This document shows, piece after piece, positions 50,900 through 59,777 of a stretch of 64,000 nt of DNA. The stretch covers positions 129,764 through 193,763 of the forward strand of contig JAZKBR010000009.1 in the NCBI GenBank assembly GCA_040388535.1, given 5' to 3'. Under the pieces are notes generated by a model, which saw only the letters and a list, made by a program, of their open reading frames with translations, was not told the DNA's origin and did no database searches. The position numbers and the translations under genes are program-made. Position 1 is the stretch's first letter. Each line of letters starts with the position of its first letter. The DNA is from Gemmatimonadota bacterium. Lineage in GTDB: Bacteria; Gemmatimonadota; Gemmatimonadetes; Gemmatimonadales; GWC2-71-9.

Positions 50900-50983
50900 G
50901 ACGGGAACCTCTCAAGTCGCGGTGATTCCGGCCGATAACGACATTGGGCCACCCCTTGCCCACGGTGCACGACTTCGGGAGGC

Positions 50984-52246
50984 GTGGTGAAGGTTCTCGT
51001 AGTTGATGACGACATCACGATGCGCCGCCTCCTCGTGCGGATGATCTCGCGGCATCCCCATACCCAGGTTCGAGAAGCGGTGGACGGCGTCGCGGCACTG
51101 GCCGCGATCGAAGCCGACACTCCTGACGTGGTGTTCACGGATGTGCGGATGCCGGTGCTCGATGGGGTCGGCCTGCTCGAAATCCTCCGATCGAATCCCA
51201 CCTATCATGCGCTCCCCGTCGTGGCTGTCTCGGCGGTTTCCGACAAGACGCTGGTCCTCCGAATGGTCGACCTCGGAATCGAGGACTACCTCCTCAAACC
51301 GCTGGACCCGGCAACCACGGCAGCGCGACTCGCTGCCATCCTGGAGGCCATCCAGTCCAGTCCCGGACCGGAAACGCCTTCGGGCGAAGGCACTCCGACC
51401 CTGATCCTGGTCGATCGCGACGCGGACTATGCCGACGTGATTCGTAGTGCATTCGGTGAGCGGCTGCACGTGGTTGACGGTCATACCGCTGCTTCTGCGC
51501 TTGAATGGTCAATCGCCAATCGCCCCGCGATCGCCCTGATCGCCGTCGGACAGCGGCTTCCCACCGAGGCCGTGTTCGCCCGAACGCTCAAGTCACAGGC
51601 TCCCACGCGCGTCGTGCTGTTGACCGACGCGAGCGAGACGGGAGGGACAGAGGGCTTCGACGCGGTGGTCCGACGGAGTTTTGTGCCTGCGCGCCTTCGC
51701 GAGGCGCTCGAGCCAGTGCTCGCCGTCGCCCACGACGATGAGCGGCAATTGCGGGCACTCCTTGCTGGCCCGCTCCGGGAAGCGCTGACCACAGCGTGCC
51801 GCCAGAGCATCGGGATCATCGCTGGTCAGGAGAGCGAACCCGCCGAAGCCGCTGCGGAGGGTGCCATGCCGGTCGCAGCTCACGCGCGACTGACCCGCGA
51901 TGGCGGTCCCTGCATCATCTCCATCCTGCTCGAGACCACCGCGGCCGACGCGAAGGCGCTCGCCGGGAGCGGTGCCGCTGATGGCAGCGATACGCTGACT
52001 GCCGTGGTGGGTGCGGCGAGCGCCCGGCTCACCCAGGCACTGGCGCAGCGCGGCTGGACCTTCATTTCCGGCGAGGCTGAGGGAGGCGCGGCTGACCTCA
52101 CGGTTGACGCGGCCGACGGCCGAGTGGAACTTCGGACGGAGCAAGGGGCAACGGTTCGTGCCTCGCTGCACTTGTTCCGAGCAGCACCACCTCCAGCAGT
52201 TCAGCCAGAATTGACCCAGGCGAGTCCGGCGGTGTCGGCCGGGTGA
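50984..52246 (+). CDS. Three-domain response regulator, second receiver degenerate
   Basis: The product is 420 residues from GTG 50984 (GTG 50987 is equally possible), with GGGAGG upstream. Domain 1 (about 1-120) is a normal receiver: VDDD acid pocket, phospho-Asp in VVFTDVRMP, Lys in YLLKPLD. Domain 2 (about 135-245) has receiver-like strands (TLILVDRDADYADV, RVVLLTDAS) but no Asp at the phosphorylation site (IALIAVGQ) and no Lys. Domain 3 (about 250-400) has an alpha/beta pattern that could be CheX/CheC-like (ALTTACRQSIGIIAG). It has no DNA-binding output. No histidine kinase is adjacent. Confidence 0.75.
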   Translation: MVKVLVVDDDITMRRLLVRMISRHPHTQVREAVDGVAALAAIEADTPDVVFTDVRMPVLDGVGLLEILRSNPTYHALPVVAVSAVSDKTLVLRMVDLGIEDYLLKPLDPATTAARLAAILEAIQSSPGPETPSGEGTPTLILVDRDADYADVIRSAFGERLHVVDGHTAASALEWSIANRPAIALIAVGQRLPTEAVFARTLKSQAPTRVVLLTDASETGGTEGFDAVVRRSFVPARLREALEPVLAVAHDDERQLRALLAGPLREALTTACRQSIGIIAGQESEPAEAAAEGAMPVAAHARLTRDGGPCIISILLETTAADAKALAGSGAADGSDTLTAVVGAASARLTQALAQRGWTFISGEAEGGAADLTVDAADGRVELRTEQGATVRASLHLFRAAPPPAVQPELTQASPAVSAG

Positions 52247-52310
52247 CTTCGAGAGACTCGTACTGCATTCGGCGCTGGCGGAGTTGGTAACCCACCAGAG
52301 GATGGCCTCG

Positions 52311-54230
52311 ATGGTATGTGCGCACCGCTTCCTTCCGCTCCTGCTCCTCGCGATCTCAACAGAACTTGCCGCCCAGAGCCGCGAATCGACCGTCGCTGAC
52401 TCATCGCCGTTCCGGCCCTTGCCGCTTGCCGCGCCGAACGACGTACGCTCCGGCGCCGGGCGCCCTGGTCACGCTTACTGGCAGCAGCGCGCCGACTACC
52501 GGATATCCGCGACACTCGATCCCGCCGCGAACCGACTCACTGGGCGCGAGACGATTCACTACGTCAACAAGTCGCCGGATCGCCTCCCCTATCTCTGGCT
52601 CTTCGTGGAGCAGAATCTCTGCGCGCCGGAATCAGTCACCAACCAGCTGAATCAGCCGCCACTGGTCTTCCTCGGCAGCACCTTCGATTTCTCTTGCCAG
52701 GGGTTCAAGGGCGGGATCACGCTGGAATCCGTGAGCACCCGCGGTGTCGCGATCGCCCCAGTGATCCAGGGTACCACGATGCGACTCGACCTGCCGCGGG
52801 CCCTCTCGGCCGGCGACAGCATCGACATCGCGCTGGCGTGGCATTTCGATGTGCCGCCGATGGGCGGCGGCCGGATGGGACACGACGGGTCGCTCTACGA
52901 AATCGCGCAGTGGTATCCGCGGATGGCGGTCTACGACGACGTGAAGGGCTGGAACCACGAGCCCTACATCGGTGCGGGCGAGTTCTACCTGGAGTACGGC
53001 AAGTTCGACGTCTCGCTCACGGTGCCGGCTACGCACATCGTCGCGGCCACGGGGCAGCTTCGCAATCCCGAGACGGTGCTGACGGCCACACAGCGAAGTC
53101 GGCTGGCACAGGCGCGGCGATCCGAAACAGCGGTGGCTATCGTCACCAAGGATGAAGTCGGCAACGCTTCGAAGACTCGCCCGACCTCCGCCGGGACGCT
53201 CACCTGGCACTTCACGGCCGACAGCGTTCGCGACTTCGCGTTCGCCGCGGGCCCGGCGTTCCGCTGGGATGCCAGCGGCTACGACGGTATCCTGATCGAG
53301 ACGCTCTACCGGATATCGGCCGACAAATGGGAAGAAGCCAACCGGATGGCGCGGGAAACGATCAAGTACTTCAGTGAACAGTGGTACCGCTATCCCTACT
53401 CCCACGCCACGACCATTGAGGGGCCGATCGAGGGAATGGAGTATCCGATGCTCACCTTCGTCCCCAATGGTCCGACGCGCGAGGATACCCACTGGGTGGT
53501 CGCGCACGAGTTCGGCCACGAGTGGTTTCCGATGATCGTGGGGAGCAACGAACGGCTCTACCCGTGGATGGATGAAGGGTTCAACACCTTCATCGATCTC
53601 GCGAATGCCGCGAAGTATTTCAAAGGTACTGCCTACGGTGATAGCATCGAGGTGCACCCGTTGCATCTCTATCCGGACCACGCGATCGCCGGCGCCGAGC
53701 AGCCGCTGATCAACAAGCCGACCGAAGTCCGCGATCTCTTCTGGGGCGGCTACCAGAAGCCCGCGCTGATGATGCAGACGCTTCGCTATCAGGTGCTCGG
53801 GAAGGAACGCTTCGATGCCGCGTTCCGGGAATACATCCGGACCTGGGCGTTCAAGCATCCGACCCCGACCGATTTTTTCCGGCTGATGCGCGACCAGAGC
53901 GGCATGGAGCTCGACTGGTTCTGGCGTGGCTGGGTCTTCACGACCGCGCGCCTCGATCAGTCGGTCGATTCGGTGACGCGTCGCCCCGATGGCGGAAGCG
54001 AAGTGCACCTCTCCAATCGGGGTGCGATGGTGATGCCGGCGACGCTGACCCTCACGTTCGCCGACGGCACGAGCCGGACAGTCTCTCTGCCCGTGGAGAT
54101 GTGGAACCTCGGCGATCGATTCATGTATCGCGTTCCGGGAACGGCGAGTGTGGTGGCGGCCGAGGTGGATGCGGCGCGAATGCTGCCCGACACCGACCGG
54201 AAGAACAACCGCTGGGGTCGGACGCCGTGA
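52311..54230 (+). CDS. M1-family metallopeptidase (aminopeptidase N-like)
   Basis: The start chosen is ATG 52311, since AGAGGA is eight bases upstream and a signal peptide (FLPLLLLAISTELAAQS) follows; ATG 52302 and TTG 52284 are alternatives. The product is 639 residues. An N-terminal beta saddle is followed by the zinc site HEFGHEW (from about His399) with the third ligand in WMDEGFNTFID. The exopeptidase GxMEN motif is GMEYPM, so substrate preference may differ. It is secreted. It overlaps the next gene by GTGA. Confidence 0.92.
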   Translation: MVCAHRFLPLLLLAISTELAAQSRESTVADSSPFRPLPLAAPNDVRSGAGRPGHAYWQQRADYRISATLDPAANRLTGRETIHYVNKSPDRLPYLWLFVEQNLCAPESVTNQLNQPPLVFLGSTFDFSCQGFKGGITLESVSTRGVAIAPVIQGTTMRLDLPRALSAGDSIDIALAWHFDVPPMGGGRMGHDGSLYEIAQWYPRMAVYDDVKGWNHEPYIGAGEFYLEYGKFDVSLTVPATHIVAATGQLRNPETVLTATQRSRLAQARRSETAVAIVTKDEVGNASKTRPTSAGTLTWHFTADSVRDFAFAAGPAFRWDASGYDGILIETLYRISADKWEEANRMARETIKYFSEQWYRYPYSHATTIEGPIEGMEYPMLTFVPNGPTREDTHWVVAHEFGHEWFPMIVGSNERLYPWMDEGFNTFIDLANAAKYFKGTAYGDSIEVHPLHLYPDHAIAGAEQPLINKPTEVRDLFWGGYQKPALMMQTLRYQVLGKERFDAAFREYIRTWAFKHPTPTDFFRLMRDQSGMELDWFWRGWVFTTARLDQSVDSVTRRPDGGSEVHLSNRGAMVMPATLTLTFADGTSRTVSLPVEMWNLGDRFMYRVPGTASVVAAEVDAARMLPDTDRKNNRWGRTP

Positions 54231-55372
54231 TTCGGCCAGGCGCGCTGCTCGGGCTCGCCCTGGTACCGCTGTCACTGGCGGCGCAGGTGCGCCGACCGAC
54301 GGTATGGGCCGACCATGTCATCCTCATCACCCTCGATGGAGTCCGACATCAGGACCTCTTCGGCGGCGCCGACTCGATCCTGATGGCGAATCCGAAGTCG
54401 GCCGGCATTGCCGACACCGCCGATTTCCGGAAACGGTGGTGGCGTGCCACCGGCGAGGAGCGGCGTCGACTGGTCATGCCGTTTCTCTGGGATTCGCTGG
54501 TGCCGCGCGGGATGATCCTGGGGGCGGACCCACTCAATCCGACGTTGAGCACCAACGGCCTCAAGTTCTCGGCGCCTGGCTATCAGGAGATCTTCACCGG
54601 GAAGGCCCAGCCCGACGTCACCAGCAACGCTGACCGACGCTATGCCCATCGGACGATCTTCGATGTGGTGCGCGCTGCCACGCCGCGCACTGTGCCGGGC
54701 GGCGCGACCGCGGTGGCGGCCTTCGTCTCCTGGGATGTCCAGGGGCGACTGGTCTCAAGCGATTCAGGCACAGCGATTGTCAGCGCCGCCCTCGAGCCGC
54801 TCCCGACGGAGGCACGCTTCGGGTCGGGAGCGGTGCTCGAGAAACTTCAGGGTCGTATCGGTTATCCGGATGCGGGAATGCGCTACGACGCCATCACCCA
54901 CACCCTCGCGCTCGAGTACCTGCTCCGTTATCACCCGCGATTGTTGCATATCGGGCTTGGCGAGACCGACGAGGAGGCACATCACGCCCAGTACCCGCGC
55001 CTGCTCAACGCGCTCCACACGGCAGACGACCAAATGCGCGAGCTCTGGCAGGCGGTCCAGGCCGATCCGGTGTTACGCAATCGAACCGCGATCTTCATCA
55101 CCACCGATCATGGCCGAGGTAGTACTCCTGCGGACTGGAGCGATCACGGCCAGGATGTCGTCGGTGCCGACCGGGTCTGGATTGTCGGGGTGGGTGTCGG
55201 CGTGCCGACGTCCGGTGTCGTCAAGGGATTCGGTGGCCATCAGGGTGCGGTCGCCACAACGTTGCTCTATCTCCTGGGCATTGATCCGTCGCAACTCGGT
55301 GAAGGTGTCGAGCGGTCGCTGATCGATCGCGTGCCCTCTTCCAATTATCCCGGGCTCAAGTCCCGCTGGTAA
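54227..55372 (+). CDS. Secreted alkaline-phosphatase-superfamily hydrolase
   Basis: The product is 381 residues from GTG 54227, with a signal peptide ending LAAQV. The metal-site opening is LITLDGVRHQDLFGG. The likely nucleophile is the Ser in KFSAPGYQEIFTG. Distal metal ligands are in ETDEEAHH, TTDHGRG and GGHQG. The fold resembles type I phosphodiesterases and phosphopentomutase-like enzymes. The substrate is unknown. It is followed four bases later by another member of the same superfamily. Confidence 0.85.
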   Translation: MIRPGALLGLALVPLSLAAQVRRPTVWADHVILITLDGVRHQDLFGGADSILMANPKSAGIADTADFRKRWWRATGEERRRLVMPFLWDSLVPRGMILGADPLNPTLSTNGLKFSAPGYQEIFTGKAQPDVTSNADRRYAHRTIFDVVRAATPRTVPGGATAVAAFVSWDVQGRLVSSDSGTAIVSAALEPLPTEARFGSGAVLEKLQGRIGYPDAGMRYDAITHTLALEYLLRYHPRLLHIGLGETDEEAHHAQYPRLLNALHTADDQMRELWQAVQADPVLRNRTAIFITTDHGRGSTPADWSDHGQDVVGADRVWIVGVGVGVPTSGVVKGFGGHQGAVATTLLYLLGIDPSQLGEGVERSLIDRVPSSNYPGLKSRW

Positions 55373-55376
55373 ATCG

Positions 55377-57851
55377 ATGATGCTGCCGATCCGGACCGCT
55401 GGCGTGCTCGTCGCCATTGCTCTCGCAGGGTGCCGCGCCGGAGCTCCCGGTACCGCGGGCGCCCCCGACGCGCTCGGCAACGCCGCACGCCTCCCCACGG
55501 GACGCGCGCTCGACCCTGCGGGCGTGTCGCACCCGCTTGGTTCGTTGCCGCTCACCATCCTGCGTGCGCCCGACAGCGGCTACGTGGTGGTGTTGAGCGG
55601 CTTCAATGAACAGGGCGTGCAGGTCCTCAACAACGACGGCACCGTCCGCCAGACGCTGCTGCAGCAGGCCGCCTTTCTCGGGGCCGTGTTCTCGCCCGAC
55701 GGCAAGACGCTCTACGTGAGTGGCGGCAACCAGGACGTGGTCTACCGCTATCAGTGGAACGCCGGGCGCGCGACGCTCGCCGACTCGTTGATTCTTGCGG
55801 CCAAGGAACCGAAGGCGGCAGGGAAGCGCTACCCGGCGGGCCTCGGGCTCTCGCCCGACGGTCGATTCCTCTATGTCGCCGAAAACCTCGCGGACTCGCT
55901 GGCCGTGTTTGACGTCGCGAGTGGCCGGATCTTGCGCCGCCTCCCGACGGGGCGCTACCCGTATGGCGTCGCCGTCGCGCCGAACGGCGACGTCTTCGTC
56001 TCACCCTGGAATGGTGATGCGGTGCTCGCCTTCAACGGGTGGGGTGGCACGATGGAGCAGGTCGCATCCATTCCGGCAGGCCGCCATCCGTCGGCGTTGC
56101 TACTCAACCCTCAGGGGACTCGCCTCTTTGTCACCTCGGCGAGCACCGATCGGATCACCGTCATCGACGCCGCGAGCTATACTCGCCTCGGCGAGTTGCG
56201 TGATCCGCCTCCCGAAGGACCAGAGGAAGGGAGCACGCCGAACGGGCTCTCCCTGTCTGCCGATGGCACCCGCCTCTTCGTCGCGGAAGGCGATGCCAAT
56301 GCGGTGGCGGTGTTTGATCTCTCAGCGAAACTCTCCGGAGTCGCATCGGCCACCGGCAACGATCTGCTTCAGGGCAGGATTCCCGCCGAGTGGTATCCCA
56401 CGGCAACGATTGCGACTGGCGACACGCTGCTGATCACCAATGGCAAGGGGCGGGGCACTCGGGCGAACCCCGACGGCCCCGGGCCGCGACTCTCCGAGGA
56501 ATTCAAGGGAAGCACGAAGAACTCGACCCAGGCGCAGGTCTCGGGAAGCGTGACGTTGAGCCTCACGGCGCGTCTCGATCGTGCCGGGCTGGCTCCCTAC
56601 TCGGCACGCGTCGCCCGCGCCAATCTCTGGAATGCACCCTCAAGCGCTCGCAAGCGCTACCCGCCGATCGAGCACGTGGTCTATATCATCAAGGAGAACC
56701 GGACCTACGATCAGGTCCTTGGCGACTTGCGACAGGCCGACGGCGACACGTCGCTGGTCTACTTCGGTCGGGCGAACTCGCCGAATCATCACGCACTCGC
56801 GGAGCGGTTCGGCATCTACGACCGCTTCTTCGTGAATGCGGAAGTGAGCCCCGACGGTCACAACTGGTCGATGGCCGCCTACACCACCGACTATTTGCAG
56901 AAGACGCTGCCGTCGAACTACTCGAGCCGCGGGCGGAGCTACGACTACGAAGGGACCAATCGCGGCTGGGGCCCCGACCACGAAATCGATGACGACGTCA
57001 ACGAACCGGCGAGCGGATATCTGTGGGACCTCGCCAGTCGCAAGGGGATCACCTTTCGCAATTACGGCGAGTTCGTGATTGGCGAGGGGATGGATCGCGA
57101 CAAGCTCCCCGCGGGATACACCGGCCTCAAGCCGTTCCTCAAGAGCCACACCAACACGAAGTTCCCGGCGTATGACCTGGGGATTCCCGACCAGCAACGG
57201 GCCGACATCTGGCTCGAAGAGTTCGCCGAGCACGTCAAGGCCGGGGTGATGCCCCAACTCGAGATCGTGCGGCTCCCCAACGATCACACCCAGGGGCTGC
57301 GGGCGAACGCACCGTCCCCGCGCGCGATGATGGCCGACAACGACCTGGCACTCGGACGAATCATTGCGGCACTTTCGCATTCGCCCTTCTGGCGCAGCAC
57401 GGTGGTGTTCGTACTCGAGGACGACGCCCAGAACGGACCGGATCACGTCGACAGCCATCGCTCCCCGATGATGGTGATTTCCCCGTGGGCGGGGGGCGGT
57501 GTCCTGCATCGCTACACCAACACCACTGACGTCCTTCGCACCATCGAGGAACTGCTCGGCCTCGACGCGCTGTCGCAGTTCGATCACTACGGCCGGCCGC
57601 TTCGCGAAATCTGGCGGAACTCGCCCGACCTCGCGCCGTATGATGTGCTCACGCCGGCGGTCCCACTTACCGAGAAGAATCCTTCACGCGGCGCCGGCGC
57701 CGCCGCATCGGCCCGGCTCGAACTTGACGTGGAAGACCGTGCCGACGAGGATGTCTTCAACCGCATCCTCTGGCTCGCCGCCAAGGGACCATCACGTCGC
57801 TACCCGGGGATTCACCGGATGTCACTTCTTGAAGGGATTCGAAGTCGGTGA
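55377..57851 (+). CDS. Fusion: YncE-like beta-propeller plus phosphoesterase, lipoprotein
   Basis: The product is 824 residues. The lipobox is LAGC. Residues about 55-340 form a YVTN/YncE propeller (VFSPDGKTLYVSGGNQDVV, LSPDGRFLYVAENLADSLAV, VAPNGDVFVSPWNG). Residues about 425-760 are a PF04185-type phosphoesterase with EHVVYIIKENRTYDQVLGDL, NDHTQG and VFVLEDDAQNGPDHVDSHR. This two-domain layout is known as 'bifunctional YncE/alkaline phosphatase family'. It is probably surface or periplasmic and may act in phosphate release. It is coupled to the next gene by GTGA. Confidence 0.9.
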   Translation: MMLPIRTAGVLVAIALAGCRAGAPGTAGAPDALGNAARLPTGRALDPAGVSHPLGSLPLTILRAPDSGYVVVLSGFNEQGVQVLNNDGTVRQTLLQQAAFLGAVFSPDGKTLYVSGGNQDVVYRYQWNAGRATLADSLILAAKEPKAAGKRYPAGLGLSPDGRFLYVAENLADSLAVFDVASGRILRRLPTGRYPYGVAVAPNGDVFVSPWNGDAVLAFNGWGGTMEQVASIPAGRHPSALLLNPQGTRLFVTSASTDRITVIDAASYTRLGELRDPPPEGPEEGSTPNGLSLSADGTRLFVAEGDANAVAVFDLSAKLSGVASATGNDLLQGRIPAEWYPTATIATGDTLLITNGKGRGTRANPDGPGPRLSEEFKGSTKNSTQAQVSGSVTLSLTARLDRAGLAPYSARVARANLWNAPSSARKRYPPIEHVVYIIKENRTYDQVLGDLRQADGDTSLVYFGRANSPNHHALAERFGIYDRFFVNAEVSPDGHNWSMAAYTTDYLQKTLPSNYSSRGRSYDYEGTNRGWGPDHEIDDDVNEPASGYLWDLASRKGITFRNYGEFVIGEGMDRDKLPAGYTGLKPFLKSHTNTKFPAYDLGIPDQQRADIWLEEFAEHVKAGVMPQLEIVRLPNDHTQGLRANAPSPRAMMADNDLALGRIIAALSHSPFWRSTVVFVLEDDAQNGPDHVDSHRSPMMVISPWAGGGVLHRYTNTTDVLRTIEELLGLDALSQFDHYGRPLREIWRNSPDLAPYDVLTPAVPLTEKNPSRGAGAAASARLELDVEDRADEDVFNRILWLAAKGPSRRYPGIHRMSLLEGIRSR

Positions 57852-59434
57852 AAGTTCGGGAAGTCGACTATCTCGCCCTGCTGACTGCAGTCATCTGCAT
57901 CGGGCTCGGCGTTGCGAGCCATAACGCACTCAATCCCGATGGGGTCTCCTATCTCGACCTCGCGACCCGGCTTCGCGATGGCGACTGGCAACATTTCGTG
58001 CAGGGGTACTGGTCGCCGCTCTATCCGCTGATCATCGCGCTCGCGGCGACAATCACCGGGCGCGACGGACCGGAACTCATCGGACTGGTGCACGTCGTCA
58101 ACACGCTGATCGCGCTGTTCGGAGTCGCGGTGGTCTGGTGGGCGGCCCGTCGGAGCGGCAGTCCACTCTTTGGCCGGACGGCATTTGCCGCCTTTCTCGT
58201 GTGCAGCGCCGAGGCACCCCGGCTCGAAGCGGTGACGCCGGACTTGCTCCTGGTGGCGATCGTGGCGCTGATCGGCGGAGAGCAGATCTTCTTTCGTGGG
58301 AGCCGCTGGATCCGGCTCGGGGTCTGGATGGGGCTGGCCTTTCTCGTGAAGACCAGCATGTGGCCCTGGCTCCTGGCCGCTCTCATCGTTCGACTTGCGG
58401 CGGCGCGCTCCGCGGAACGCCACCTTGAGGTCGCCAAGTCGGCGGCGGTCGGCGTCCTCGTGATGGCGCTCTGGGTCATACCGCTCAGTGTGAAGAGTGG
58501 CGCGCCGACGCTGGGCTCGGCAGCACGACTTAACGCCTGCTGGTACATGCGCGAATGCGATTCGCGTTCACCAGACACGCATTCGGGGGAGCACCGCAGC
58601 TATCAGCAGGTTACTCTCGGCAGCAGCGTCGCGACGGCGACCCGATTGAGTGACACGCCGTGGACGTACGCACCGTGGTCCGATCCGACGGCGTGGGCAG
58701 AAGGGATCATCACGGCACGACGGGTGACGCCCGATCTAGGTCAGCACGCGCTCTATGGCGCGAAGGAACTGGCGCTCGTGATCGGAATCTGGATGCCGCA
58801 CATCTGGCTCGGCCTGCTGTTGCCGATCGCGTTCCTGACGCGGCGATCCGGTGCCCTGCGGGAACTCCGTCGTGAACAGGCCGATGCCGGTGTCGTCATG
58901 GCGCTCGGCATCTTCGGTGTGCTGCAGTTCGTTCCCGTTCATGTTGAACCGCGATTGGTTGCGCCGTTTGTCCTGCTGTTCACCCTGGGGGCGCTCGCGT
59001 GGTTGACCGGGGCCGCGGGGCCGCTCGCGAAAGTGCACGGCTCGCGGGGACTCGTCCTGGTGCTCTCCTGTCTGGGCTTCGTCGCAGCGCTGCCACGCGC
59101 CGCGATCCACGGCCGGGACCAGTGGGATGTCGCCGTTCACACGGCCGAACGAGCGACCATGATCGCGAACGCCCAGGGCGGTCCTCCGGCTGGAAATGGT
59201 TCGCCGCGGCGGATCGCCGTGATCGGGGAAGTTTTTCCGCTCTTGTCGGAAATCTTCCGCCTGGGCCGCACCGTTGATGTGCAGCTCTTCCGTCCTTCGG
59301 TACCAGATATCCTGACCTGGCCGCCGGGGGATCAGCAGGCCTTGCTGAACTGGCTCGGGGCGCAAGGAGTCGCGGAAGCCTGGCTCAGCAAGTCCGGAGG
59401 GGCCTTCACCATTCTGCCCGTGCAAGCACCCTGA
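57848..59434 (+). CDS. Multi-pass membrane protein, GT-C glycosyltransferase-like
   Basis: The product is 528 residues with about ten hydrophobic helices. NPDGVSYLDLATRLRDGDW in the first loop, with its acidic residues, and WSPLYPLIIAL fit the ArnT/PMT-like GT-C superfamily, where the first loop carries the catalytic acid. The C-terminal about 90 residues are soluble and periplasmic. It likely transfers a sugar from a lipid carrier; acceptor unknown. It begins in the stop of the phosphoesterase fusion. Confidence 0.75.
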   Translation: MKVREVDYLALLTAVICIGLGVASHNALNPDGVSYLDLATRLRDGDWQHFVQGYWSPLYPLIIALAATITGRDGPELIGLVHVVNTLIALFGVAVVWWAARRSGSPLFGRTAFAAFLVCSAEAPRLEAVTPDLLLVAIVALIGGEQIFFRGSRWIRLGVWMGLAFLVKTSMWPWLLAALIVRLAAARSAERHLEVAKSAAVGVLVMALWVIPLSVKSGAPTLGSAARLNACWYMRECDSRSPDTHSGEHRSYQQVTLGSSVATATRLSDTPWTYAPWSDPTAWAEGIITARRVTPDLGQHALYGAKELALVIGIWMPHIWLGLLLPIAFLTRRSGALRELRREQADAGVVMALGIFGVLQFVPVHVEPRLVAPFVLLFTLGALAWLTGAAGPLAKVHGSRGLVLVLSCLGFVAALPRAAIHGRDQWDVAVHTAERATMIANAQGGPPAGNGSPRRIAVIGEVFPLLSEIFRLGRTVDVQLFRPSVPDILTWPPGDQQALLNWLGAQGVAEAWLSKSGGAFTILPVQAP

Positions 59435-59496
59435 GAGGCTCGGGGCTTGCCCGAACGGCCTCGGCAGCCCACTTTTGCGCTCCCCAATGGGGACCA

Positions 59497-59583
59497 GGAC
59501 AGGTGTCCGAGTGGTTGAAGGAACCGGTCTCGAAAACCGGCAAACCCGAAAGGGTTTCGAGGGTTCGAATCCCTCCCTGTCCG
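59497..59583 (+). tRNA. tRNA-Ser (anticodon CGA)
   Basis: This is an 87-base cloverleaf. The acceptor stem is GGACAGG/CCTGTCC with discriminator G. The D-arm is TCC...GGA, the anticodon stem CCGGT/ACCGG holds loop CTCGAAA with CGA at 59531-59533 (reads UCG), the long variable arm AAACCC-GAAA-GGGTTT marks class II, and the T-arm is GAGGG/CCCTC with TTCGAAT. CCA is not encoded. Confidence 0.96.
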
Positions 59584-59597
59584 TTGGCTATCTTTCC

Positions 59598-59777
59598 GTG
59601 GTGATCACCATCCTCTTCGCCATCATCCAGAACAGCACCCCGGGAGACTGTCTCCTCACGGGGTTGTGCGGGCTTGTCCCCGTCGAGCGACCGATCGCCT
59701 CCGGCGTGATGTGGGTGGCCTCGGGGCTGGTCCTGGGTGGGATGTGGGGACTCCGCCGGGTGAACCAGCGCTCGTGA
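59598..59777 (+). CDS. Small membrane protein, coupled to ABC exporter
   Basis: From GTG 59598 (or 59601) it reads about 59 residues: a hydrophobic start ITILFAIIQ, a Cys-containing loop (GDCLLTGLCGLVP), then a membrane helix SGVMWVASGLVLGGMWG and a basic end RRVNQRS. It starts 15 bases after the tRNA, and its stop overlaps the ABC ATPase start by GTGA, as real gene pairs do here. I do not recognise it; perhaps an accessory of the exporter. Confidence 0.55.
   Translation: MVITILFAIIQNSTPGDCLLTGLCGLVPVERPIASGVMWVASGLVLGGMWGLRRVNQRS

Noticed and set aside
59475..59597. Upstream part of the frame that leads into the small membrane protein
   Set aside because: It crosses the tRNA-Ser gene; coding there is an accident of the tRNA sequence.
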